A stretch of DNA of 64,000 nt from Streptomyces sp. Ag109_O5-1 (GCF_003814875.1 NZ_RKQF01000001.1:1302001-1366000); one strand, 5' to 3'. Shown: positions 7,778-16,733, numbered from the stretch's first letter. The notes: generated from the sequence alone by a model not told the origin. Numbers and translations: made by a program.

Positions 7778-9415
7778 ATGTCTTCTTCCGTCACCTGTAC
7801 GTCCCTGTCCTTCGCCTGGCCCGACGGCTCCCCCGTCTTCGAGGGCCTCGACGTCGCCTTCGGCCCCGGTCGCACCGGCCTGGTCGGCGTCAACGGATCG
7901 GGGAAATCCACCCTGTTGAAAATCGTCGCCGGTGAACTCGTCCCCGCCGACGGCACCGTGAAGGTCGCCGGCGAGGTCGGTCACCTCCCGCAGAACGTCA
8001 CCCTGGACACCGCGCTGCGCGTCGACGAGGCACTCGGTATCGCCGCCCGGCGGGCCGCGCTGCACGCCATCGAGGCGGGAGACGTGTCGGAGGCGCACTT
8101 CGAGACGGTCGGCGACGACTGGGACGTCGAGGAGCGCGCCCTGGTCACCCTCGGCGAACTCGGCCTCGGCCACATCGGTCTGGACCGGACCGTCGGCGAG
8201 GTCTCCGGCGGCGAGTCGGTACTGCTGCGGCTGGCCGCGCTGCTCCTGAGGCGGCCGGACGTGCTGCTGCTCGACGAACCCACCAACAACCTCGACCTGT
8301 ACGCCCGCAGGCGGCTGTACGCGGCCGTCGAGTCCTGGCCGGGCGTGCTGATCGTGGTCAGCCACGACCGCGAACTCCTCGACCTGGTCGACCAGATCGC
8401 CGATCTGCGCGCCGGGGAGGTCACCTGGTACGGCGGCACCTTCTCGGCGTACGAGGAGGCCCTCGCCGTCGAACAGGAGGCGGCCGAGCGGATGGTGCGG
8501 GTCGCCGAGTCCGATGTCCGCAAGCAGAAGCGCGAACTGTCCGACGCCCAGGTCAAGCTGGCCCGGCGCAAGCGGTACGGGCAGAAGATGTTCGAGCAGA
8601 AGCGCGAGCCGAAGATCGTCATGGGGGCGCGCAGGCGTGCGGCACAGGAGTCCGCGGGCAAGCACCGCATCATGCACGAGGAGCGGCTCGCCGAGGCGAG
8701 GGAACGGCTGGACGAGGCGGTGGAGGCGGTCCGGGACGACGACGAGATCCGCGTGGAGCTGCCGTTCACGGCCGTGCCGCCGGGCCGGAACGTGCTCACG
8801 CTGGAGAACCTGGAACTGGCCCACGGTTCACACGTCAAGGGGATCGTCGATCTGCGCGGGCCGGAGCGGATCGCGCTGATCGGGCGCAACGGCTCGGGCA
8901 AGACGACGCTGCTGCGGACGATCGCCGGGGAGCTGGCGCCGGTCGCGGGGGCGGCTCACACGCACGTGCCGTTGCGTTTCCTGCCGCAGCGGCTGGACGT
9001 GCTCGACGGGGAGCTGTCCGTCGCCGAGAACGTGGCCCGGTTCGCGCCGGGCGCCACCAACAACCGGGTCCGGGCGCGGCTGGCCCGCTTCCTCTTCCGG
9101 GGCGCCCGCGCCGACCAGAAGGCGGCCACGCTCTCCGGCGGCGAACGCTTCCGGGCGGCCCTCGCCGCGCTGCTGCTGGCCGAGCCCGCCCCACAGCTGC
9201 TGATGCTGGACGAGCCGACGAACAACCTCGACATGGCCAGCGTGCGGCAGCTGACCTCGGCCCTGGAGTCGTACGAAGGTGCCCTGATCGTGGCCAGTCA
9301 CGATCTGCCGTTCCTGGAGTCGATCGGGATCACCCGGTGGCTGCTGATGGCCGACGGGGAGCTGACCGGCACCACACCGGAGGAGGTGGCACGTCTCGGG
9401 GAGGGCACAGCCTGA
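7778..9415 (+). CDS. ABC-F family ATPase (ribosome protection type)
   Basis: A 545-residue protein with two ABC ATPase domains and no membrane domain. Domain 1 has GVNGSGKSTLLK and VSGGESVLLRLAALL followed by LLLDEPTNNLD; domain 2 has IGRNGSGKTTLLR, LSGGERFRAALA and LMLDEPTNNLD. Between them lies a basic helical linker (about residues 225-320, rich in Arg/Lys/Glu: ESDVRKQKREL, ARRKRYGQKMFEQKR), the part that reaches the ribosomal peptidyl-transferase centre in antibiotic-resistance ABC-F proteins. Intrinsic resistance to a 50S-targeting antibiotic is likely; the drug class cannot be read from sequence. The ATG at 7778 is chosen because homology starts there. The frame stays open upstream through the leader. 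Confidence 0.88.
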   Translation: MSSSVTCTSLSFAWPDGSPVFEGLDVAFGPGRTGLVGVNGSGKSTLLKIVAGELVPADGTVKVAGEVGHLPQNVTLDTALRVDEALGIAARRAALHAIEAGDVSEAHFETVGDDWDVEERALVTLGELGLGHIGLDRTVGEVSGGESVLLRLAALLLRRPDVLLLDEPTNNLDLYARRRLYAAVESWPGVLIVVSHDRELLDLVDQIADLRAGEVTWYGGTFSAYEEALAVEQEAAERMVRVAESDVRKQKRELSDAQVKLARRKRYGQKMFEQKREPKIVMGARRRAAQESAGKHRIMHEERLAEARERLDEAVEAVRDDDEIRVELPFTAVPPGRNVLTLENLELAHGSHVKGIVDLRGPERIALIGRNGSGKTTLLRTIAGELAPVAGAAHTHVPLRFLPQRLDVLDGELSVAENVARFAPGATNNRVRARLARFLFRGARADQKAATLSGGERFRAALAALLLAEPAPQLLMLDEPTNNLDMASVRQLTSALESYEGALIVASHDLPFLESIGITRWLLMADGELTGTTPEEVARLGEGTA

Positions 9416-9513
9416 CAACGGGGGTTTTGTCGGCACCGGCCCGCCCTGCATGATGGCGGTCCGGGGCCCCCACAACGGGCGCCGGACCGCGCCCCCGACC
9501 CCGGAGACCTGTC

Positions 9514-10290
9514 GTGCCCAGCAAGAAGGCCCTCATCCGCCGCCCCAGCCCGCGCCTCGCCGAAGGCCTGGTGACGCACATCGAGCGGGAGAAGGTCGAC
9601 GTCGAGCTCGCCCAGGAGCAGTGGGAGGCGTACGCGGAGAGCCTGCGCACGCACGGCTGGGAGACCATCGAGGTCGACCCCGAGGACGACTGCCCGGACT
9701 CGGTGTTCGTCGAGGACACGGTCGTCATGTACAAGAACGTGGCGCTGATCACCCGGCCCGGCGCCGAGGCTCGGCGTGCGGAGACCGCCGGGGTCGAGGA
9801 GGCGGTGGCCCGCCTCGGCTGCTCGGTGAACTGGATCTGGGAGCCCGGCACTCTGGACGGCGGTGACGTCCTGAAGGCCGGCGACACCATCTACGTCGGC
9901 CGGGGCGGGCGCACCAACGCGGCCGGGGTGCAGCAGCTGCGGGCCGCGTTCGAGCCGCTCGGCGCGCGCGTGGTCGCCGTACCGGTGAGCAAGGTGCTGC
10001 ACCTGAAGTCGGCGGTCACCGCGCTTCCCGACGGAACGGTTCTGGGGCACATACCGAACGTGGACCGACCCTCGCTGTTCCCGGGCTTCCTGGCGGTGCC
10101 CGAGGACGCCGGCGCCCATGTGGTGCTGCTCGGCGGCGGCAAGCTGCTGATGTCCGCGAGCGCCCCGAAGACCGCGGAGCTGCTGGCCGATCTCGGCCAC
10201 GAGGTGGTCACGGTGGACATCTCCGAGTTCGAGAAGCTCGAGGGATGTGTGACGTGCCTCTCGGTGCGGCTGCGGGAGCTCTACGTCTGA
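9514..10290 (+). CDS. ddaH: N(G),N(G)-dimethylarginine dimethylaminohydrolase
   Basis: A 258-residue amidinotransferase-fold enzyme. Dimethylarginine dimethylaminohydrolase converts methylated arginines to citrulline and methylamine. It starts from GTG (MPSKKALIRRPSP) and shows the family elements DSVFVEDTVVM, LDGGDVLKAGDTIYVG with substrate-contacting Asp, HLKSAVTAL with the catalytic His, and GCVTCLSVRL near the C-terminus with the nucleophilic Cys. Length and motif order match bacterial DDAH; arginine deiminase is longer. It follows the ABC-F gene by 98 bp and ends in its own strong hairpin. Confidence 0.88.
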   Translation: MPSKKALIRRPSPRLAEGLVTHIEREKVDVELAQEQWEAYAESLRTHGWETIEVDPEDDCPDSVFVEDTVVMYKNVALITRPGAEARRAETAGVEEAVARLGCSVNWIWEPGTLDGGDVLKAGDTIYVGRGGRTNAAGVQQLRAAFEPLGARVVAVPVSKVLHLKSAVTALPDGTVLGHIPNVDRPSLFPGFLAVPEDAGAHVVLLGGGKLLMSASAPKTAELLADLGHEVVTVDISEFEKLEGCVTCLSVRLRELYV

Positions 10291-10313
10291 CCGGGTGACC
10301 GGTTCACCCGGTC
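10289..10313 (+). terminator. Hairpin terminator after ddaH
   Basis: GACCGGGTGA (10289-10298) pairs perfectly with TCACCCGGTC (10304-10313) across a 5-nt loop, overlapping the ddaH stop codon. There is no T-run, as is common in Streptomyces. Confidence 0.6.
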
Positions 10314-10406
10314 GGCCCCCGGACCTGCGGGTCCCATGACTGTTTGACATGTCCCGATTCGCCTTGCGCACGGTACCTGATCAGCAGTGTTTACAGCGCA
10401 CTTAAC

Positions 10407-10450
10407 CTACGGCTTCGTAACCTACGGATTCGTAGCCTACGATCACGTAG
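10407..10450. promoter_or_regulatory. Three tandem CTACG-N4-CGTAG palindromes upstream of desaturase
   Basis: Three 14-bp palindromes, CTACGGCTTCGTAA (10407-10420), CTACGGATTCGTAG (10422-10435) and CTACGATCACGTAG (10437-10450), repeat with an exact 15-bp period. The first has one mismatch. They end 67 bp before the desaturase GTG and probably overlap its promoter. The array looks like a cooperative operator for a homodimeric repressor, TetR type being the usual class for fatty-acid desaturases. No regulator gene is adjacent. Confidence 0.7.
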
Positions 10451-10517
10451 GTTCCGGCACCGCTCGCCGGCCTTCTCCCGTTCACAGCCCCCTGTTCGGC
10501 GTCCCCCTGGAGTTCTC

Positions 10518-11492
10518 GTGACGATCACTTCTCCCCATCTCGGCAGCTCGTCCGCCTGGACCGACGCCCGGCTGCTGTACGCCCTGGAGGAAGTGGTCGA
10601 GCAGGAGCTGAACCGCCACCTCAAGGTCGCCAAGGACTGGATGCCGCACGAGTACGTGCCCTGGACGGACGCCCGTAACTTCCCCGGCTTCTTCGAGGAC
10701 GGCGAGGCCTGGGGCAAAGAGCAGTCCAAGGTCACCGAGATCGGCCGGATCGCCCTGGTGGTGAACCTCCTCACCGAGGACAACCTGCCCAGCTACCACC
10801 ACGAGATCGCCTCGCTGTTCGGCCGCGACGGCGCCTGGGGCACCTGGGTGCACCGCTGGACCGCGGAAGAGGGCCGGCACGGCATCGTGATGCGCGACTA
10901 CCTGCTCGCCTCCCGCGCGGTCGACCCGGACAAGCTCGAGGCGTTCCGGATGTCGCACATGAGCGAGGGCTTCGAGTCCGACAACCGGCACTCGATGCTG
11001 CACTCGGTCGCCTACGTCGCCTTCCAGGAGCTCGCGACCCGCATCTCGCACCGCAACACCGGCCACCAGTCCGGCGATCCGGTCTGCGACCGCATGCTGT
11101 CGCGCATCGCGACCGACGAGAACCTGCACATGGTCTTCTACCGGAACCTGCTCAAGGCGGCCTTCGAGCTCGCCCCCGACCTGACCATGCAGGCGGTGCG
11201 GGACGTCGTGGTCGACTTCCGCATGCCCGGTCACGGCATCCCCGGCTTCGAGCGGGCCGCCGCGCAGATGGCGATCGGCGAGGTCTACAATCTGCGCATC
11301 CACCACGACGACGTGCTGCAGCCGGTGCTGCGCCACCTGAAGGTCCTGGAGATCGACGGCCTCGGCCCGGAGGGTCTGCAGGCGCAGGAGGAACTCGGGC
11401 TGTTCATGGGCGGGCTCAACGCGGAGGCGTCGAAGTTCGACGAGAAACTGGCCGCGCGCAAGGCACGGATGGCGGCGCGCGCCGGCGCCTGA
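10518..11492 (+). CDS. Acyl-ACP desaturase
   Basis: A 324-residue soluble di-iron desaturase of the plant-type stearoyl-ACP (FA_desaturase_2) family. Di-iron ligand motifs are visible: ENLPSYHHE, AEEGRHG (EExxH type) and DENLHMVFY (second ExxH). It would introduce a double bond into ACP-bound fatty acids for membrane fluidity. The GTG at 10518 follows GGAG and matches the family N-terminus (WTDARLLYALEEVVEQELNRH). It is monocistronic. Expression is probably controlled through the triple palindrome just upstream. Confidence 0.9.
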   Translation: MTITSPHLGSSSAWTDARLLYALEEVVEQELNRHLKVAKDWMPHEYVPWTDARNFPGFFEDGEAWGKEQSKVTEIGRIALVVNLLTEDNLPSYHHEIASLFGRDGAWGTWVHRWTAEEGRHGIVMRDYLLASRAVDPDKLEAFRMSHMSEGFESDNRHSMLHSVAYVAFQELATRISHRNTGHQSGDPVCDRMLSRIATDENLHMVFYRNLLKAAFELAPDLTMQAVRDVVVDFRMPGHGIPGFERAAAQMAIGEVYNLRIHHDDVLQPVLRHLKVLEIDGLGPEGLQAQEELGLFMGGLNAEASKFDEKLAARKARMAARAGA

Positions 11493-11682
11493 CGGACCGC
11501 GCGACGGGGCGCTGCGAGTAACGCGCACGCTGTGGGGCGCTCTGAAACGCACCCTCGCGCGGGGCGTGCCGGGGCGCACTGCCCCGGCGGGGGCGCTCCG
11601 AGACCGGTTCCCTCAGCCGGGGCGTACCGGGGCGTGCGGATTTTCCGTGCGCCCTGTCGGTGGCCTGCGGCATCATGCGCGC

Positions 11683-12528
11683 ATGCGTGCTGACAACACC
11701 TCCGACCGGGCGGTCGGCTTCCTGCTGGACCTGATCGACTCCGCGGACGCCGACCGGGTACGCGCGCGTGTCGGCCTGCCCCTCCCGGCGCCGGAGGACC
11801 TCCGAGAGGCCCGGCGCAGACTCCCCTGGAGCCTGCCGGCGTTGCCGTCCTCCGTGGTGCTGTGGATGCTCCAGGAGGACGACCCGGATCTCAACGCCGT
11901 CGTCTGGCGCCTCCTTCCCGACCGGGACACTGCGCTGCGGCGGGCCATCCTGGACGGGGTGCCGTTCGGCCCTGGCCGGCTGCTCGCGGTGGAGGTCGAC
12001 CCGGTCCTGCGTGACGACTACGAGGCACCGCAGGTCCCGGACCGGGTCGCCCGCATCGGGCTGGTCCCGGCCCTGCGCGAGTCGGCCTCCATGGCCGCCG
12101 CGCGGGAGGCCACCTCCATGGTCTACCGGCGCGAGCACTGGCAGACCGTCGCCGAGGCGGACCGCGAGAACTCCCTGCCCGGTTACGTCCGTTGGGCCCT
12201 CTCGATCCGCCCGGACTGTCCGCCCTCGCTGCGCGCCCAGTTCGGCACCCACCGCAAGTTCGACTTCCGGGTCCGCCAGGCGGGAATCCTGGACGGCCCC
12301 GCCGAGTACGCCTTGGATCACGGCCCCGCCCTGGACGTGCTGAAGGTGCTGTCGATGGGACACGTGATGTTCCCGAGCCGGTCGGCCGAGGCGGAAGCCG
12401 CCCTGCGCCCCCTGGTCCGAGATCACCTGGGCGACCGCGAGGAGGCCTGGGCGGTGCTGGCCCAGCTGATCGGCACCTTCCACGGCACGGTGGGGGAACT
12501 GGTCGTGACAGCGGGGGCGATCGCCTAG
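11683..12528 (+). CDS. Hypothetical protein, 281 residues
   Basis: I do not recognise the family. The protein starts MRADNTSDRAVGFLLDLIDSAD and appears wholly cytoplasmic: no signal peptide or membrane segment, many Arg/Asp/Glu residues and helical Ala/Leu-rich stretches (SASMAAAREATSMVYRREHW; AEAEAALRPLVRDHLG), perhaps an alpha-helical repeat fold. Coding is supported by consistent third-position GC and a clear end. It converges with the following membrane-protein gene; the two stop codons share the palindrome CTAG at 12525-12528. Confidence 0.7.
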   Translation: MRADNTSDRAVGFLLDLIDSADADRVRARVGLPLPAPEDLREARRRLPWSLPALPSSVVLWMLQEDDPDLNAVVWRLLPDRDTALRRAILDGVPFGPGRLLAVEVDPVLRDDYEAPQVPDRVARIGLVPALRESASMAAAREATSMVYRREHWQTVAEADRENSLPGYVRWALSIRPDCPPSLRAQFGTHRKFDFRVRQAGILDGPAEYALDHGPALDVLKVLSMGHVMFPSRSAEAEAALRPLVRDHLGDREEAWAVLAQLIGTFHGTVGELVVTAGAIA

Positions 12529-13148
12529 GCGACCCGTTGCCGGGCGGCCCGCTGCTTGTACTGCTCCGGATAGCGCTCGGTGAACTTCACCGCCCAGACC
12601 AGCAGGGCGACGGGGACGACCCAGTTGAACCAGTCGCTCTGCCCCGGCAGCCTGATGGCCAGCCAGGTGGACAGGGCCATCAGCGCGAAGACCACGCCCC
12701 AGGCCACGGTCAGCACCTTGTTGACGTGTGCGAAGACGGGCGAGGCCCAGAACTCGCGCGGTACCGACTGGCGGGCGTACTGCGCGGTGAAGGGGTCGGA
12801 GAGCAGGGAGCCGAGGGCCACGACGGCCACCACCGTGTTGGAGACGACCTGGGCATACGTCTCCAGCCAGATCAGTTCATGGCGGTGCAGGGCGAGCGCG
12901 AGCACGCAGAGCACGGCGAAGAACACGATGCCGACCATGTCGAGGAGGAAGTACCGGCCCCGGAGCATGTCCCTGCCGGAGAGCACGACCGCGGCGATCA
13001 GCGCGGCCAGTGCCGCGTACTGCCAGGTGCTGGGGGCGGCGACGACACCGAAGATGATCCACGGGGCGAAGGAGAAGAAGACACCCCCGGTGCTGACGGG
13101 CTTCTCGGCCCGGGTCGTGGTGGCGGACCGCTGTTCCGTGTGTCCCAT
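12525..13148 (-). CDS. Conserved multi-pass membrane protein
   Basis: A 207-residue membrane protein with about six hydrophobic spans, for example FAPWIIFGVVAAPS, AALAALIAAVVL, LLDMVGIVFFAVLCVLALAL, VVSNTVVAVVALGSLL, VAWGVVFALMALSTWLAI and VVPVALLVWAVKF. The C-terminus is basic and cytoplasmic (KQRAARQRVA). The start MGHTEQRSATTTRAEKP has GGAGGAG upstream; longer open frames lack support. It resembles uncharacterised Streptomyces integral membrane proteins. No transport motif was seen and no function is assigned. Confidence 0.78.
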   Translation of the reverse strand: MGHTEQRSATTTRAEKPVSTGGVFFSFAPWIIFGVVAAPSTWQYAALAALIAAVVLSGRDMLRGRYFLLDMVGIVFFAVLCVLALALHRHELIWLETYAQVVSNTVVAVVALGSLLSDPFTAQYARQSVPREFWASPVFAHVNKVLTVAWGVVFALMALSTWLAIRLPGQSDWFNWVVPVALLVWAVKFTERYPEQYKQRAARQRVA

Positions 13149-13340
13149 GGGAGCTCCTCCCATCGCCACGTCGCTCTTCTTCCAGCGTGCCCCGTGAACG
13201 AGCCGCCCGCATGCCTTCCGCCTGCGACACGGCTCCGGGGCTCCTGGAGTGGGAAGACGGACGTGTGCCGGGTTTCGACGCCGGCGGCCTGGGCCGGCAA
13301 CCGCCATACCCCCGCGGCTCCGGGGCTGTCTCTCAGGGGG

Positions 13341-13414
13341 GCGGGGCGGCCGGATTCGAACCGGCGTGTTCTGGTTCTGGAGACCGGTGCGCCTGCCTCT
13401 GCGCTACGGCCCCG
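13341..13414 (-). tRNA. tRNA-like gene 1, anticodon position CCA (Trp-like), irregular
   Basis: On the minus strand the T-arm is canonical (GCCGG-TTCGAAT-CCGGC) and the D-arm is GCGCAGAGGCAGGCGC. The anticodon loop CTCCAGA presents CCA, but the anticodon stem has a C-A mismatch. The acceptor pairs CGGGGC-G with CGCCCCG only if one C is bulged. No CCA end is encoded. A -10-like TACGAT lies at 13427-13432, 12 bp before the 5' end. The D-arm is shared with the tRNA-like gene at 19351-19421, and the AGAGGCAG D-loop also with the one at 19268-19339. It may be a diverged tRNA, a tRNA mimic or a decoy; charging with Trp is doubtful. Confidence 0.55.
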
Positions 13415-13445
13415 CCCTTGCGGCAGATCGTAATGCCTTGGCCCG

Positions 13446-13468
13446 TTGTCAGTGCCGGCTGGTACCAA
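13446..13468 (+). promoter_or_regulatory. PafBC-type DNA-damage promoter motif before VWA/AAA operon
   Basis: TTGTCAGTG (13446-13454), 8 bp, then TACCAA (13463-13468) fits the actinobacterial LexA-independent DNA-damage promoter consensus TTGTCRGTG-N8-TANNNT except for the final base (a T follows one position later). It lies 37 bp before the ATG at 13506 and is divergent from tRNA-like gene 1, whose -35 region it overlaps. Confidence 0.6.
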
Positions 13469-13505
13469 TGAAGCACTGGGGGAACCGCGCGGCGGGGGAC
13501 TGCAC

Positions 13506-14909
13506 ATGGCGTACGGAGAGCGGGGGCGGCCACGCCCTCTGGTGGCCGATCTGTCCGATCGCAAGGCACTTGAGGCATACCGGCCGGCGGATCCGGCGGT
13601 GGTGGCCGAGGCGCGGCGGCTGAAGGAGGCCGCGCTGCTGGACTTCGGGCTGACCGAGTCCGCGGTGGCCTCGTGGCTGTACTCGAAGTGCCCGCACCAG
13701 ATCCCGACGACGGCGGTGGACACGGCGGCCGTGGTGGCGTCGGGCGACGGCACCTGTCTGCTGCTGTACAACCCGGACTTTTTCGTCGCACTCGGCCTGG
13801 ACGGCGTGAAGTTCGTGCTGTTCCACGAGGCCCGGCATCTGGTGCACCGCCATCTCCTGGCCGACGCCGAGCTGCGCGAGGACCCGGTGTTCATGCTGGC
13901 CGCCGAGGTCGCCATCAACCATGTGGCCCTGGTCCGCCTCGGCCGCGAGGCGCTGCCCCTGCTGGACGGCCGGCCGACGGGCGTCGATCCGCGCCGGGTG
14001 CACGACGCCTACCGGCAGGACCTGACCGCGCACGGCCTGGAGCCACTCGCCTTCGAGGTGTTCATCGAGACGGACATGCGGATCTACGGCGAGCTGAAGC
14101 GCATGTGCGATCCGCCGGTGCCACCGCCGCTGTGCCCGCATCTGGTGGCCGGCCTGGTCCCCGCCGACCAGGAGACGGTCGACGCGGTGACCTCGTCCGC
14201 ACTGCTCAACTCCCTGCTGGCGGCCCGGCGCGGACACGCGGGCGCCGAGCGTGAGCTGCTCGACCTCATGAGCCGTACGGAGGAGGGTTCGGCGCGGGCC
14301 GCGAAGCTCTGGGGAAACCTGGGCGCGGGGGTGCTGCGCGGCGAGACCACCCGCACCCGGACCGTCGACTGGTGGCAGCGCTGGCTGGTCGACGTGCTGG
14401 GTTCCCGGCTGCGCGACGGCGAGCGCCTGGTGTACCCGAAGAAGCGCGGCGCCCTGCTCGCCGCCCTGGGACAGGACCCGATGCTCGCGCGGCACGGCCC
14501 GGTGCGGGACAAGGTGCTCGTCATCGCCTACGACACCTCGGGGTCGATGCCGGACCAGGTGATCGACTGGCTCACCCGGCTGGTCGGCCGGATCGACGGG
14601 GTGGAGGCGCACTGGCTGTCCTTCGACGCCGTGGTGATGCCGTTCCGGCCCGGCGAGAGGGTGTACGGCGGTGGTGGCACCAGCTTCCAGGTGGTCGCGG
14701 ACTACGTGGAGGGCCGTACCGAGGTGGCGGGCCGGCGCTGCGAGGTGACCCCGGACGCGGTCGTCGTCCTGACCGACGGCTACGCACCGCCGATCACACC
14801 GGCCGAGCCGGAGAAGTGGATCTGGCTGATAACGGACGGCGGCAACGACTGGCCCGATACGCACACACCCGCGATGGACTGCCATCGCGTCACCACAGGA
14901 TCGCGGTAG
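13506..14909 (+). CDS. DUF2201-type metallopeptidase/VWA protein
   Basis: A 467-residue protein. The N-terminal half carries FHEARHLVHRH with an HExxH zinc-peptidase signature at about 107-111. The C-terminal third is a VWA-like domain with MIDAS elements DTSGSM (about 343-348), GGGGTSF and VVLTDGY. This pairing is the DUF2201 metallopeptidase/VWA-like architecture, usually encoded next to a MoxR-type AAA+ ATPase, as here. The ATG at 13506 is chosen over an in-frame GTG at 13446 that lies inside the promoter motif. The stop is followed immediately by the ATPase ATG (TAGATG), so the two are co-translated. It may be a proteolytic effector or adaptor driven by the ATPase. Confidence 0.82.
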   Translation: MAYGERGRPRPLVADLSDRKALEAYRPADPAVVAEARRLKEAALLDFGLTESAVASWLYSKCPHQIPTTAVDTAAVVASGDGTCLLLYNPDFFVALGLDGVKFVLFHEARHLVHRHLLADAELREDPVFMLAAEVAINHVALVRLGREALPLLDGRPTGVDPRRVHDAYRQDLTAHGLEPLAFEVFIETDMRIYGELKRMCDPPVPPPLCPHLVAGLVPADQETVDAVTSSALLNSLLAARRGHAGAERELLDLMSRTEEGSARAAKLWGNLGAGVLRGETTRTRTVDWWQRWLVDVLGSRLRDGERLVYPKKRGALLAALGQDPMLARHGPVRDKVLVIAYDTSGSMPDQVIDWLTRLVGRIDGVEAHWLSFDAVVMPFRPGERVYGGGGTSFQVVADYVEGRTEVAGRRCEVTPDAVVVLTDGYAPPITPAEPEKWIWLITDGGNDWPDTHTPAMDCHRVTTGSR

Positions 14910-16730
14910 ATGACCACAGAGGCAGAGACCACAACCACCGAGGGCGGGAAACCGGCGGAGGCGTCCCGGCTGGAGTCCTTCATCGACGCGATGATCGACA
15001 TGGGGCAGACGGGGCAGATCTTCGGCGAGCACGGCATCGGAAAGACGGCGACGTTCTTCTCGCACATCGCCCGCGCCCACCCGGACACCACACTGGTGTA
15101 CGTGCCGGCGGCGAACCTGACCCCGGACGACCTGCTGGTCAACGCGCCGGTCAGGGACCCGCGCACGGGTGAACTGGTGCTGCGCCAGCTGGTGATGAGC
15201 CGGCTCAGGCCGGGCCGGCCGTTCGTGCTGCTCATCGACGACTCACTGCAGGCGGGCGACACGATCCAGTCGCAGCTGATGCAGATCGCCTGCAACTGGT
15301 CGCTGGGCGAGCACGATCTGCGCGCCCTGGGCTGCGTCGGCGTGTTCCTCACCGACAACGAGTCACTGACGGAGACCTCGGCGCGCCGTGGGGATCTGGC
15401 GCTCCTAGACCGCATGGTGACGATGCGGATCACGGCGAACGACACCTCCTGGCGCCGGCATCTCGCGGCCAGGTACCGCCCGTGGGACCTGCGTCCGGTG
15501 TTCTCCCTGTGGGCGTCGCTCTCCCCCGCCCTGCGCGAACTGCTCTCCCCGCGCACCATCGACCACGTCCTGGCCAACGCGCGCGAGGGCTTGCCGTTGC
15601 GCTGGGGCCTGCCTCTGGTCGACGGCCAGCGGCTGCGGCTCGCCGAACCGGGCCCGGACGGCAGACCGGGCCAGAACCGCACGGCCGAGATTCTCGACCG
15701 GATCGCCGCGAGCATCGGTGTGGCCAATCCGGCGACGATCGCGGACCCGGTGCGGCAGGTGGTGCGGGCGGCCCTGCGCAACCGCTGGACGGTGCTGCTC
15801 CAGGGACCGCCGGGCTGCGGCAAGACGGAGCTGGTGCGGGAGACCCTGCGCGAAGGCCTCGGCCGGGACCCGCTCTACTTCTCCCTGCCGGTGACGAACG
15901 TCGAGGACCTGTGCGCGCCGGTCCCCTCCCCGGACGGCACCCTGGACAACCTGCTGGCCGCGCCCTTCACGGGTCCGGAGCCCAAGGCGATCGTCTGGGA
16001 CGAGTACAACCGGCCCAAGGACAAGGCCGCGTTCGCCAAGCTGATGGAGGTCACCCAGGAGTGGTCGCTGGCGGGGCGGCGGATCGAGCACCTGAGGGCG
16101 CAGATAGCCGTGCAGAACCCGCCGTACCACCTGGGCCGCAAGCTGCTGGTGTCGCGGAACAACATCGCCCAGGCGACCCGTTTCACGGCCTCGCTCACGG
16201 TCGATCCCGAGGACATCCCGGCCAACGAGTGGCTGCTCGCGAAGTACGGCCGGGACGCCGAGACGGTCCTGGAGTGGTGGAAGCACGACATCGACGACGA
16301 GGGACGCGCCTGGATCACCAAGCGGACCCTGGAGCGGCTGATCAAGCTGCACCGCAAGGGGCTGCCGCTGGAGATGGGCACGGTCTACCTCGGCGACGGC
16401 GAGTACGCGCCGGTGCCGCTGACCGCCCTGATCGACCGCTTCAAGGGGCGCCCCGTCACCGGTCTGCGCGAGCTGGCCCGGGACGTCGACGCCTGGGAGA
16501 CCCGGCTGCGCCGGGCGGCCGCGCTGTCCGACGAGGGCGGTGACGACAGCGACGTGGTCCACCAGATCCTCGCCAACGCCGAGCTGTCCCAGCTGAAGAG
16601 GCATCGGGCGGTGGTGATCCGGCTGGTGTCGCTGCTCCCCGCCAAGCTGCGCGCGACCTACCTGGTGGGGGCCTCGGAGCGGCAGCAGCGGTACTGGTCG
16701 GAGGTGTTCATGGAGACCCGCAGGCGCTGA
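14910..16730 (+). CDS. Tandem double-AAA+ MoxR-like ATPase
   Basis: A 606-residue protein with two complete nucleotide-binding modules. Module 1 has Walker A GEHGIGKT (about 39-46) and Walker B VLLIDD (about 106-111). Module 2 has Walker A GPPGCGKT (about 299-306) and Walker B AIVWDE (about 360-365), followed by a long C-terminal helical region. MoxR-family partners of VWA proteins normally have a single AAA+ domain, so the double arrangement is unusual. It begins directly at the stop of the VWA gene. It probably remodels a substrate together with the VWA protein; the target, possibly RNA or RNA-protein given the flanking tRNA-like genes, is inference. Confidence 0.82.
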   Translation: MTTEAETTTTEGGKPAEASRLESFIDAMIDMGQTGQIFGEHGIGKTATFFSHIARAHPDTTLVYVPAANLTPDDLLVNAPVRDPRTGELVLRQLVMSRLRPGRPFVLLIDDSLQAGDTIQSQLMQIACNWSLGEHDLRALGCVGVFLTDNESLTETSARRGDLALLDRMVTMRITANDTSWRRHLAARYRPWDLRPVFSLWASLSPALRELLSPRTIDHVLANAREGLPLRWGLPLVDGQRLRLAEPGPDGRPGQNRTAEILDRIAASIGVANPATIADPVRQVVRAALRNRWTVLLQGPPGCGKTELVRETLREGLGRDPLYFSLPVTNVEDLCAPVPSPDGTLDNLLAAPFTGPEPKAIVWDEYNRPKDKAAFAKLMEVTQEWSLAGRRIEHLRAQIAVQNPPYHLGRKLLVSRNNIAQATRFTASLTVDPEDIPANEWLLAKYGRDAETVLEWWKHDIDDEGRAWITKRTLERLIKLHRKGLPLEMGTVYLGDGEYAPVPLTALIDRFKGRPVTGLRELARDVDAWETRLRRAAALSDEGGDDSDVVHQILANAELSQLKRHRAVVIRLVSLLPAKLRATYLVGASERQQRYWSEVFMETRRR

Positions 16731-16733
16731 CCG

